A stretch of DNA of 6,000 bases from an uncultured Solirubrobacteraceae bacterium (GCA_955652345.1 CATPBV010000263.1:1-6000); one strand, 5' to 3'. Positions 1-6,000 are shown, counted from the stretch's first letter. Notes: generated by a model from the letters alone, not told the origin. Made by a program: numbers and translations.

Positions 1-1
1 G

Positions 2-559
2 ATGGCATTTCATGTTCAGCTGCGTCAGTTGCCGTACGTCGCGCGCGCCTTCAACCTGACGGGCGAACAGCTCAGCATGCGACTACTCGAGCGGTGGGCG
101 GCGGGTAAGTCGGTCGAGCTCCAGGACCGCCTCTGGGATCCCGCGCGGGCTCGTCTGACGATCTACGAGGGACCGGAGCTGCGCGCCGACGAGATCGGGA
201 TGGGAAGGGGGTGGGGCAACGTCACACGCAGCGGTACGGACGTGACGGCGCAGATGCTCGCGCAGGCTCAGGGAGAGCCCGACTCGAGCGACGCGCTGAA
301 GACGGCGATCATGACCGGCTGCGGCTCGCAGCCCCTCACCCTCGGCGACGTCGTCCTGCTGGCGGGGACCGAGCGGATGCGAGCTAGCGAGCGGCTAGCG
401 CGCGCCGAGCAGGCGGTCTGGGAGCTCCTACACACCGGGATGGTGAGGCTCGTCCGAGATGGCGCGTCACTCTCGCAGGAAGCCTGGGAGGCCGAGCTGC
501 TCAGCTGGGCGGCGTGGCGGGACGGCGCGCTGGTGATAGAGGCGGTGCGCGGCGACTAG
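2..559 (+). CDS. Uncharacterised conserved-looking protein, 185 aa (5' end at window edge)
   Basis: I do not recognise a named family. The protein looks soluble, with no signal peptide or membrane segment. An N-terminal block (about residues 5-30, with RQLPYVARAFNLTGEQL) resembles a helical region. A compact motif rich in Gly and charged residues follows (about 51-77, RLTIYEGPEL then GMGRGWGNVTRSG) and looks like the family core. A helical C-terminal part (about 111-155, including ERLARAEQAVWELLHTGMVRL) could be a small winged-helix-like fold, but that is only an impression. I recall similar proteins in Solirubrobacterales genomes as hypotheticals. Codon use is typical high-GC coding and agrees with its neighbours. 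An ATG lies at base 2, so the ribosome binding site cannot be seen and a start further left is possible. It converges on the ArsA-like ATPase gene, and the two stop codons overlap in CTAG. Confidence 0.8.
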   Translation: MAFHVQLRQLPYVARAFNLTGEQLSMRLLERWAAGKSVELQDRLWDPARARLTIYEGPELRADEIGMGRGWGNVTRSGTDVTAQMLAQAQGEPDSSDALKTAIMTGCGSQPLTLGDVVLLAGTERMRASERLARAEQAVWELLHTGMVRLVRDGASLSQEAWEAELLSWAAWRDGALVIEAVRGD

Positions 560-1725
560 GCGACGACGTTCGCGATCAGCCGCGTGCGCTCGGAGTCCGA
601 CGCAAACAGGTAACGATGGATCGCGAGCAGGCCGGCGATGTCGTGGATGTCGTCGTCCAGCTGCGGAATCGCTAGCAACGGGCGCCCGTCCAGCTCTTGG
701 GCGAGGCGGGCGAGGTTCTGCTCGTCGCGGCGCGCCATAGCGTGGTAGTCGTAGAAGTTCTGCGCGACCCTGTCGGCCAGATCGGCGTTCAGGGTCCGCC
801 CCAGCAGCCGCTCGACGTCGCCCGGGTCGCGGTCCCCGAGCAGGTCGTGATGCACGCGGTTGGCGACCACGCCAGCGAACGGCAGCCCGCCCTCCTCCAG
901 CGTCCGGCGAAACCACAGCGTCTCGTCGATCGAGTCGTGCTGAGGTGAGGTGATCAGCAGGAAGGCCGTGGTCGGCGCCCGGAGCATCTGCTCCACGGAC
1001 GCCGCCCGCAGGCTGAAGTCCGAGGTCATGTCGCCCAGGAGTCCGAAGAACGTCGTCAGGTCGGCGAGCAGGTCGACGCCGGTGACCCGCCGCAACGCCG
1101 CCAGCAGCGGAGCGGCGCCCCGGCCGACGATCCGCATCCCAGCTCCAGTCGGCCGGGTGAACGCTTTCAGCGCCCGTCCCTCCAGGAACGAAGAGAGCCG
1201 CGTCGGAGCATCGAGGAAGTCGAGCGCGCTCCGAGATGGCGGCGTGTCCAGCACCAGCAGGTCGAACTCGGCGCGCTGCTCGAGCTCATACAGCTTGGCG
1301 ATCGCGGTGAACTCCTGCGAGCCCGAGACCGCCGTGGACAGCTGCTCGTAGACACGATTGCGCTTGATCTCCGCGGCCCTCGCGGGGTCGGGAGCGACGC
1401 GGTCGATCAGCTCGTCGAACGTGCGCTTCGGGTCGAGCATCATCGCCCACAGCTCGCCGTCCAGCTCGATCCCCGCCCGCTCGAGCCGTTCGGGCTCGAC
1501 ACGCGACGGCTCGTTGTCGAGCTCCGCAAGCCCGAGCGCGTTGGCCAGTCGCCGGGCCGGGTCGATCGTGACCACGGCGACCTTCGCCCCGCGCGCGGCC
1601 ATTCCCAGCGCGATCGCCGCCGAGGTGGTGGTCTTGCCGACGCCGCCGGCCCCGCCGCAGACGCACACGCGCTTGCCCTCGAGGATCTCCGCAACGCTCA
1701 CGGAAAGCCAGTCTAGGTGTGCCAC
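556..1725 (-). CDS. ArsA/Get3-family ATPase, Rv3680-like
   Basis: This is a cytosolic SIMIBI-class P-loop ATPase of the ArsA/GET3/TRC40 family (389 aa). Visible motifs are the deviant Walker A GGAGGVGKTT (24-33), a switch I-like TIDPARRL (53-60, Asp55), the switch II motif LDTPPSRSALDF (159-170, Asp160) and a nucleotide-base loop around VANRVHH (287-293). The DTPPSR...LDFLDAP form and the length (about 386 aa in Mycobacterium tuberculosis Rv3680) place it with the actinobacterial paired ATPases Rv3679/Rv3680, which have been described as Get3-like. There is only one ATPase half. I see no arsenite-binding Cys triad and no CxxC zinc motif, so an arsenite-efflux role is unlikely. A role in handling client or membrane proteins is an inference from the family. 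The start is a GTG at 1725 without a good Shine-Dalgarno sequence. A second GTG at 1701 (residue 9) also keeps the P-loop. No partner subunit gene is adjacent. Confidence 0.9.
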   Translation of the reverse strand: MAHLDWLSVSVAEILEGKRVCVCGGAGGVGKTTTSAAIALGMAARGAKVAVVTIDPARRLANALGLAELDNEPSRVEPERLERAGIELDGELWAMMLDPKRTFDELIDRVAPDPARAAEIKRNRVYEQLSTAVSGSQEFTAIAKLYELEQRAEFDLLVLDTPPSRSALDFLDAPTRLSSFLEGRALKAFTRPTGAGMRIVGRGAAPLLAALRRVTGVDLLADLTTFFGLLGDMTSDFSLRAASVEQMLRAPTTAFLLITSPQHDSIDETLWFRRTLEEGGLPFAGVVANRVHHDLLGDRDPGDVERLLGRTLNADLADRVAQNFYDYHAMARRDEQNLARLAQELDGRPLLAIPQLDDDIHDIAGLLAIHRYLFASDSERTRLIANVVA

Positions 1726-1938
1726 CGGTAAGCGTGGCTGGGCCGACGGCCGTGGCTTCGCCAGCCAGGCAATGCCTCAGTTGCGCCGCCGTCGAACTGG
1801 GGCCTTGGCTTGACTTGCATCCAGCCAAGCCGCTGGTATCACTGACTCGAGCGGCGGTGTGGCCGCAAGCGGGGTACCGATCCAGGCAGTGGAAGCCGCC
1901 GTGGCCGGGAACGAGCCGGGGCGGGTCGAGGAGGCATG
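1726..1938. promoter_or_regulatory. Divergent intergenic region with candidate promoter
   Basis: This 213-bp spacer lies between the divergently transcribed ArsA-like gene (-) and the collagen-like gene (+), so it should hold both promoters. On the plus strand, a -35-like TTGACT (1810-1815) is followed after 18 nt by a poor -10 match, TGGTAT (1834-1839). I could not find a convincing -10 for the minus direction. Small dyads are present: AGGCA-A-TGCCT (1767-1777), GGCTTG/CAAGCC (1807-1812 and 1826-1831), CCAGC/GCTGG (1821-1825 and 1832-1836) and GCGGC/GCCGC (1851-1855 and 1862-1866). All are short enough to occur by chance in GC-rich DNA. Minus-strand open frames crossing the region look like shadows. 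Confidence 0.35.
1928..1934 (+). promoter_or_regulatory. Shine-Dalgarno GAGGAGG that decides the start of the collagen-like gene
   Basis: GAGGAGG ends 1 nt before the ATG at 1936 and 4 nt before the ATG at 1939. A 1-nt spacer is too short for normal initiation, so the second ATG (1939, encoding MKQHLRV) is the better start. Confidence 0.75.
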
Positions 1939-2631
1939 ATGAAGCAACATCTGCGCGTGCGTGTGACCTACGCGAACGTGATCGCAACGCTGGTCCTGTT
2001 CCTGGCGCTTGGCGGTGGCGCTGTCGCGGCCACGGGCTCGATTGCTGGGCCGGATGGCGTCCTGCACGGCTGCTATCGCCGGGAGCGAGGGAATCTCCGG
2101 CTGGTTCGAGCCGGCGGGGTCTGTCATCGGGGAGAGGGGAGTGTCGTGTGGAACGAACGCGGTCCGCAGGGACCGCCGGGTCGAGCGGGTGCGCCCGGGC
2201 CGCAAGGGCCCGCCGGGCCGCAAGGCACTCCGGGGCAGTTCCCGTCAACTCTGCCGTCGGGCGCCACGGTCGTGGGGACCTACGATGTCCAGGGATCCCT
2301 GCCCTACGTGAATCACTACCGCCTGCATGCGGCGATCAGCTTCGGCTATACGATGCCGGCGCAACTCGTCACCAATGTGATCGCTCCCAATGGCGCGCCC
2401 ACATCCGCGTGCCCCGGAACGGCCGATCAACCGCAGGCGGCACCGGGCAACCTGTGCATCTATCGCCAGGACCTGCTCGAGAACAATGTCGCTGACGTTC
2501 TGCTGTATACGCCCACGGGCGGAGGCGACTACCTCACCTCTGGCTTCACCGGCGACATGGTCGAGGTCGTCGCTAACTGGCCGAACTGCCCCACCGAGGC
2601 CGGCGGCACCTGGGCAGCAACGGCGCCATAG
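1939..2631 (+). CDS. Membrane-anchored or secreted collagen-like protein
   Basis: This 230-aa protein has three visible parts. Residues 1-31 form a short basic N-terminus and a hydrophobic segment (TYANVIATLVLFLALGGGAV), a signal or anchor type common in Thermoleophilia surface proteins. Residues 35-74 form a small module with Cys45 and Cys62 and the pattern GCYRRERGNLRLV...GEGSVVWNERG, which in relatives typically precedes a collagen segment. Residues 75-101 are nine uninterrupted Gly-X-Y triplets, mostly GPQGPx. The remaining 130 residues appear beta-rich, with Cys158, Cys173 and Cys217. A SACPGT...APGNLCIY stretch and the ending GGTWAATAP recall a recurrent actinobacterial C-terminal module that I remember as uncharacterised. 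It probably sits outside the membrane. The triplet run is too short to form a stable triple helix without help from other domains. ATG 1939 is preferred over ATG 1936 because of ribosome-binding-site spacing. No function is assignable. Confidence 0.85.
   Translation: MKQHLRVRVTYANVIATLVLFLALGGGAVAATGSIAGPDGVLHGCYRRERGNLRLVRAGGVCHRGEGSVVWNERGPQGPPGRAGAPGPQGPAGPQGTPGQFPSTLPSGATVVGTYDVQGSLPYVNHYRLHAAISFGYTMPAQLVTNVIAPNGAPTSACPGTADQPQAAPGNLCIYRQDLLENNVADVLLYTPTGGGDYLTSGFTGDMVEVVANWPNCPTEAGGTWAATAP
2195..2225 (+). repeat. 18-nt-period direct repeat encoding GPQGPx collagen hexapeptides
   Basis: The 13-mer CCGGGCCGCAAGG occurs exactly at 2195-2207 and again at 2213-2225, a period of 18 nt (six codons). 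A degenerate copy, GGTCCGCAGG, lies at 2161-2170, exactly two periods before the matching part of the first copy. The repeat encodes the Gly-Pro-Gln-Gly-Pro units of the collagen-like segment, whose whole Gly-X-Y run spans 2161-2241. Confidence 0.75.
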
Positions 2632-2633
2632 TG

Positions 2634-2663
2634 CGCCGCTTCCGGCTCGAGACGGTCGCGGCG
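2634..2663. terminator. Possible bidirectional hairpin between convergent genes
   Basis: The 39-bp gap between the collagen-like gene and the convergent MFS gene contains an imperfect dyad. CGCCGC (2634-2639) pairs with GCGGCG (2658-2663), and CCG (2642-2644) pairs with CGG (2653-2655), with a 2-by-2 internal mismatch and an 8-nt loop. There is no T-tract on either side, so it is not a canonical intrinsic terminator. It may still slow or stop converging polymerases, or be a chance GC-rich dyad. Confidence 0.3.
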
Positions 2664-2670
2664 GGGCAGC

Positions 2671-3957
2671 TCACAGGGAGGCTTCGGACGGGGTGGCGGT
2701 CCCGGAGCTGAGTCGCACTCGCCCGCGGCCGGCCTGGGCGACGACCGCCGCCGCGGCGTTCACGCCACAGGCCACCACGAACGCGGATGCAACCCCGAGG
2801 TTCTGGACCATCGGCCCCGCAAGCGCCGACCCGGCTGCGATCCCCGCGACCAGGCTCGCCGTCGTCCACATGAACGCCTCGGCCGCCAGGTGCCGTGGTA
2901 TCAGCTTGGCGAGGAGCAGATACTGGCAGGAGATGACGGGCGCGAAGCCGATCCCGGCCAGGGTGCTGAGCGGAATCGCGGCTGCCAACCCCTGAGCGGC
3001 GATCAGCGGTGCTGTGCACGCCGCAATCAGCCCCAGAAGGATCGGGTATCGCGCCGAGATCGGAAGGCGCCAGCGGCGGAGGCCATACACGAATCCGCCG
3101 ACCATGCTGCCGATGCTCCAGGACGCAAGCAGCACGCCGGACGCTCCACGCGCCCCGGCCCGCAACGCCAGCGCGGGCAGGCCGATCTCGGCCGATCCGA
3201 CCCCCAAGCCGGCCAGCACCGAGATCATCATCACCAGGCGCAACGCGGGACTCGCCAGCGCACCGCCGGGTCGCCGGGAATGCCCACTGCCGCTCGAGCG
3301 CTGTGCCAGCGGCGCACTCACGAACAGCATCGTCCCGCCGAGGACGATCGCCGCGGTTCCCAGGACCGCGGCGGCCGGTGCCCACGACGCGGCGAGCGCC
3401 ACGAGCAGAGGGCCGGCAGTCCAGATCACCTCCTGCGTTGAGGCGTCGAGCTGGTAGGCAGCCTCGACGTCCGGCGCAAGGTCCCGCCACAGGACCCGCA
3501 CACTGGCGTCGACAGGCGGGGTCAGCGCGCCGGCGGCGACTCCGATCACCATCAATGCGGCGGTCGGCGCGCCAGCCCGGGCCATCGCCACCAGCGCCAC
3601 CAAGGCGCCTGCCTGGAGGATCGCGAACGGCGCCAGAACTCGCCTGCTGCCATAGCGGTCGAGGAGGGTCCCCTGCACCGGAGCTGCGGCTGCGCTCGCG
3701 AGCGTGAACGCGCCCACGACGAGTCCGGCCGGCGTGAACGACCCTTTCTCCTGACGGATGAGCAGCAGGATCGCGAGCGTCGCCATCCCCCGCGGAAGGC
3801 GAGCCACGATCGAGCTGATCAGGAGCCTTGGCGCACCCGGGACGGCCAGGAACGCGCGGTAGCGATCGGTCGCGCGAGCGTGCGTAGCGTCCGGTGCACG
3901 ACCAGCATCTGGGGCACGGTGGCTCCGCGCCGCAGGCTGACCGCGGACCTGCGCCAA
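2671..3957 (-). CDS. MFS transporter
   Basis: This is a 428-aa integral membrane protein of the major facilitator superfamily with about 12 hydrophobic segments. The first is near residues 44-66, and the two halves are separated by a hydrophilic loop (about 217-235, with QRSSGSGHSRRPGG). The loop 2-3 signature is clear as GTLLDRYGSRR (96-106, Asp100 and Arg101), matching MFS motif A. The substrate is unknown; the protein resembles actinobacterial drug- or sugar-efflux-like MFS proteins that begin RYRA(L/F)L. It is the last gene of the operon. The only start codon before the first membrane segment is a TTG at 3957, which lies 3 nt after the ATPase stop and lacks a good Shine-Dalgarno sequence. 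Residues 1-31 are low-complexity and polar, a longer lead than relatives usually have. Translation probably depends on coupling to the upstream gene. The next in-frame starts (GTG at residue 51, ATG at 58) would cut into the first membrane segment. Confidence 0.88.
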   Translation of the reverse strand: MAQVRGQPAARSHRAPDAGRAPDATHARATDRYRAFLAVPGAPRLLISSIVARLPRGMATLAILLLIRQEKGSFTPAGLVVGAFTLASAAAAPVQGTLLDRYGSRRVLAPFAILQAGALVALVAMARAGAPTAALMVIGVAAGALTPPVDASVRVLWRDLAPDVEAAYQLDASTQEVIWTAGPLLVALAASWAPAAAVLGTAAIVLGGTMLFVSAPLAQRSSGSGHSRRPGGALASPALRLVMMISVLAGLGVGSAEIGLPALALRAGARGASGVLLASWSIGSMVGGFVYGLRRWRLPISARYPILLGLIAACTAPLIAAQGLAAAIPLSTLAGIGFAPVISCQYLLLAKLIPRHLAAEAFMWTTASLVAGIAAGSALAGPMVQNLGVASAFVVACGVNAAAAVVAQAGRGRVRLSSGTATPSEASL

Positions 3958-3960
3958 CGG

Positions 3961-5103
3961 CTAGCCGCCGACCCCGACGGCCTGCTCTGGTTGGAGCGGA
4001 TCGGGCTCAGCGCGGCTCGTGTCAGCGTGAGCCCCGCCGAGCACACGCAGCGCGGCTGGCGGCACGTGCACCGACACCGGCGTCCCCTGCGAGTACCCCT
4101 CGGTGGATCCGGTGTTGGTGATCGAGGACTGCACCGTCGCGCCGGTCGCAAGCCGCACCATCACCTGCACGCTCGATCCGATGTACACGGTCCGCTCGAC
4201 CATTCCGGGCAGGCAATTCTCCTGACTGGAGCCGTGCTCGAGCAGGACAACGCGCTCCGGTCGTGCCACGACCTTGACCGATCCCCGAGCGTCCAGATCT
4301 CCGCAACCCGCGCGCAGCGTGAACTCGCCGATCTTGACCAGGCAACCCCCGCCCGGCGACCCGATCGCCTCGGCATCCATCAGGTTCGACACGCCCAGGA
4401 AGTCGGCGACGAACACGGTGCCAGGATCCTCGTACACCTCGGCGGGAGTGCCGATCTGCTCGATCCGGCCGTGGCTCATGACCGCGACGCGATCGCTCAT
4501 GCTGAGCGCCTCCTCCTGGTCATGGGTCACGAACACGAACGTGATCCCGACCTCCTCCTGGAGCGCCTTCAGCTCGAGCCGCAGCGTCTTGCGGATCTTG
4601 GCGTCGAGCGCTCCGAGTGGCTCGTCCAGGAGCAGCACCGACGGCCGGAGGACCAAGGCACGGGCGAGGGCCACCCGCTGCTGCTGGCCGCCAGATAGCT
4701 GTTGGGGGCGGCGCGACCCAAGCCCGTGGAGCTGGACCAGTTCGATCGCCTCCTGCACCCGGTGGCGCACATCGTCCTTGCCGACCTTGTGTCGGCGCAG
4801 CCCGAATGCGATGTTGTGGGACACGTCGAGGTGGGGGAACAGCGCATAGTTCTGAAAGACCGTGTGGACGTTGCGTTCGTGCGGAGGCACCCCCGCCACA
4901 TCGGTGCCGTCGAGCAGGATCTCCCCGGCGGTGGGGCGCTCGAAGCCGGCGATCATCCGCAGCGTCGTGGTCTTCCCGCAGCCGGAGGGCCCCAGCATCG
5001 AGAAGAACTCGCCTCCCGTGATCGTGGCGTTGATCCCGTCGACCGCGGTCGTCTCATTGAAGCGCTTGACCAGGTCACGCAGCTGGACTCGCCCGCCGGC
5101 CAT
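3961..5103 (-). CDS. potA: ABC transporter ATP-binding protein, PotA-like (polyamine-type importer)
   Basis: This is the cytosolic nucleotide-binding subunit (380 aa) that powers an ABC importer, by family probably for spermidine or putrescine. All catalytic motifs are intact: Walker A GPSGCGKTT (38-46), Q-loop Gln84 in VFQNYALFPH, signature LSGGQQQR (136-143), Walker B VLLLDEP (156-162), D-loop GALD (164-167) and switch His194 in VTHDQEEAL. The C-terminal third (about 240-355, with ARPERV at 280-285) fits the TOBE-type regulatory domain of the PotA/MalK group. Length is typical for PotA. A polar tail follows residue 356. The ATG is well supported by GGAGG 7 nt upstream, and it overlaps the permease stop by one base (TGATG), indicating coupled translation. 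Ferric or phosphonate importers of the same subfamily are alternatives; the PotC-like neighbour favours polyamines. Confidence 0.93.
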   Translation of the reverse strand: MAGGRVQLRDLVKRFNETTAVDGINATITGGEFFSMLGPSGCGKTTTLRMIAGFERPTAGEILLDGTDVAGVPPHERNVHTVFQNYALFPHLDVSHNIAFGLRRHKVGKDDVRHRVQEAIELVQLHGLGSRRPQQLSGGQQQRVALARALVLRPSVLLLDEPLGALDAKIRKTLRLELKALQEEVGITFVFVTHDQEEALSMSDRVAVMSHGRIEQIGTPAEVYEDPGTVFVADFLGVSNLMDAEAIGSPGGGCLVKIGEFTLRAGCGDLDARGSVKVVARPERVVLLEHGSSQENCLPGMVERTVYIGSSVQVMVRLATGATVQSSITNTGSTEGYSQGTPVSVHVPPAALRVLGGAHADTSRAEPDPLQPEQAVGVGG

Positions 5104-6000
5104 CAGACAGCCTCCAACCCGCTCAGGTCGCGGAGCACCGAAACCTCGGAGGTTGAATTGCGCCGGCCGAGGACCACGTACAGAAGGTATGCGATCCCGA
5201 CGCCGATCAGCGTGGTGAGGACGAGGATCGTGGCGAGCGCGTTGAGCGCCGGCGTGGTCGCCCCACCGCGCGCGTTGGCGTACAGATACATCGGGATCGT
5301 GGTCGTCGCGTAGCTCGAAGACATGTATTGGGTCACGACGAAATCATCGATCGAGAGCGCGAATACGATCAGCATGCTGGCGAGGATCGCCGGCAGCAGC
5401 AGCGGGAACAGCACCAGCCTGAGCGCCGCCGCGGGGGTCGCGCCGAGGTCACGGGCGGCCTCCTCGTACTCGGGGCCGATCGACGCCAGGCGGCTGCGCA
5501 CGATCACCACGACGTAGGACAGCGAGAACGTCACCTGGCCGACGACCTGTGCGGTCGTCCCCAAGTGGATGAGGCTGAACGGCACGATCGCAAGCTGCGT
5601 GAACACGACCAGGAGCGAGACGGCCATCACTATCTCGGGAGTCACCAGTGGCACCAGCATCAGCCCGTTCGCCGCGCCCGACCCGCGGCCCCGCCACCTG
5701 GCAAGCCCCAAGGCCAGCAGCACGCCTAGCGGCGTCGCGATGATCATGTCGAGGCCGGCCAGCTCGAGGCTGTGCCACAGCGCGTTGGTGTAATCGGAGT
5801 TGTGGAAGATCGAGAGGCTTGGGTCGCCCCACCACCACCTGATCGAGAAGCCCTGCCAGACGCTGCGCGAGCGGCCGTTGTTGAACGAGAACAGCAGCGC
5901 GACCACGACCGGCAGCAGCGCCCAGGCGAGATACAGCCAGGTGGTTGCGACCAGGAAACGCGGACGGCCCCAGGGGTTCCGGAGCGCTGGTGGCAGTAGC
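5103..6000 (-). CDS. potC: ABC transporter permease, PotC-like (partial, 5' end outside window)
   Basis: This is a membrane-spanning subunit of the same importer. The 299 visible codons have no start and run off the right edge. A GTG at 5906 is in frame, but the 31 codons before it also read as clear permease sequence (LRNPWGRPRFLVATTWLY, then LAWALLPVV) and complete the first membrane segment, so the GTG is an internal Val. Counting from the window edge, membrane segments lie near residues 16-38, 73-102, 112-136, 150-170, 197-221 and 251-277. The permease coupling motif is present as EEAARDLGATPAAALRLVLF (179-198), which docks on the ATPase. This MetI-like fold and the SIDDFVVTQY stretch after the coupling loop fit PotC-type permeases. 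The stop TGA shares its A with the ATPase ATG. A PotB-like permease and a binding protein are expected further right. Confidence 0.92.
   Translation of the reverse strand, partial: LLPPALRNPWGRPRFLVATTWLYLAWALLPVVVALLFSFNNGRSRSVWQGFSIRWWWGDPSLSIFHNSDYTNALWHSLELAGLDMIIATPLGVLLALGLARWRGRGSGAANGLMLVPLVTPEIVMAVSLLVVFTQLAIVPFSLIHLGTTAQVVGQVTFSLSYVVVIVRSRLASIGPEYEEAARDLGATPAAALRLVLFPLLLPAILASMLIVFALSIDDFVVTQYMSSSYATTTIPMYLYANARGGATTPALNALATILVLTTLIGVGIAYLLYVVLGRRNSTSEVSVLRDLSGLEAV
5111..5115 (-). promoter_or_regulatory. Shine-Dalgarno GGAGG for the PotA-like ATPase
   Basis: On the minus strand GGAGG lies 7 nt before the ATG at 5103, inside the last codons of the permease gene. It supports that ATG and shows that the ATPase can be initiated independently as well as by coupling through TGATG. 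Confidence 0.75.

Noticed and set aside
556..1725. Arsenite-efflux ATPase (arsA) identity
   Set aside because: There is only one ATPase half and no metal-binding Cys cluster. The motif forms and length fit the actinobacterial Rv3680-like group, and no arsB, arsD or arsR genes are near.
1286..2248. Minus-strand open frame (320 codons) spanning the ArsA-like gene start, the intergenic region and the collagen-like gene
   Set aside because: It runs through two well-supported genes in the wrong frame. Its Arg/Pro/Ala-rich translation has no motif, and the part inside the ArsA-like gene is a frame-shifted copy of that protein.
2390..2995. Plus-strand open frame starting inside the collagen-like gene and running antisense into the MFS gene
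   Set aside because: It is out of frame with the collagen-like gene, has no ribosome binding site and shows no domain. The two real genes explain the region.
2573..3490. Minus-strand open frame (305 codons) within the MFS gene
   Set aside because: It is an alternate frame of the MFS gene, low in hydrophobic segments and rich in Arg and Gly. The MFS frame has membrane helices and motif A.
3880..4698. Long plus-strand open frame (272 codons) opposite the ABC ATPase
   Set aside because: It lies fully antisense to a gene with every ABC motif intact. Its translation is rich in Arg, His and Asp without any recognisable domain, typical of a high-GC shadow frame.
1..6000. CRISPR arrays, tRNA or rRNA genes, insertion sequences, riboswitches
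   Set aside because: No regularly spaced repeats, cloverleaf-like sequence, transposase motifs or terminal inverted repeats were seen on either strand. Almost all of the window is occupied by supported genes.

Overview
The window is high-GC bacterial DNA with dense coding and short intergenic gaps. Several protein signatures point to Actinomycetota, most likely class Thermoleophilia (Solirubrobacterales-type). These are the TYANV...ALGGG N-terminal anchor followed by a short collagen-like stretch, the single-P-loop ArsA/Get3-like ATPase of the mycobacterial Rv3680 type, and a polyamine-type ABC permease and ATPase. The placement comes from recalled family resemblance, not from a search.

Layout from left to right. 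An uncharacterised 185-residue protein (2-559, +) converges on an ArsA/Get3-family ATPase (556-1725, -), and their stop codons interlock in a CTAG. A 213-bp divergent intergenic region (1726-1938) carries a -35-like hexamer, small palindromes and a strong Shine-Dalgarno sequence. It leads into a membrane-anchored, collagen-like surface protein (1939-2631, +). A 39-bp convergent gap (2632-2670) with an imperfect hairpin follows. The right 55% is one minus-strand operon, read from right to left: a PotC-like permease that enters from beyond the window (6000-5103), a PotA-like ATPase (5103-3961), and an MFS transporter (3957-2671). The permease and ATPase overlap by 1 nt (TGATG). The ATPase and MFS genes share a reading frame and are separated by one UAG stop plus one sense codon.

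How the genes work together. The permease and ATPase form two parts of a polyamine-type ABC importer; the second permease and the substrate-binding protein probably lie to the right, outside the window. The MFS gene is probably translated from the same mRNA, but its substrate cannot be read from the sequence. The ArsA-like ATPase belongs to a family whose actinobacterial members usually work in pairs, and no partner is present here. No RNA gene, mobile element, CRISPR array or clear novel system is visible. The points most worth checking are the ATPase-MFS junction, the open 5' end of the permease, the unpaired Get3-like ATPase with its interlocked neighbour, and the repeat-built collagen segment.
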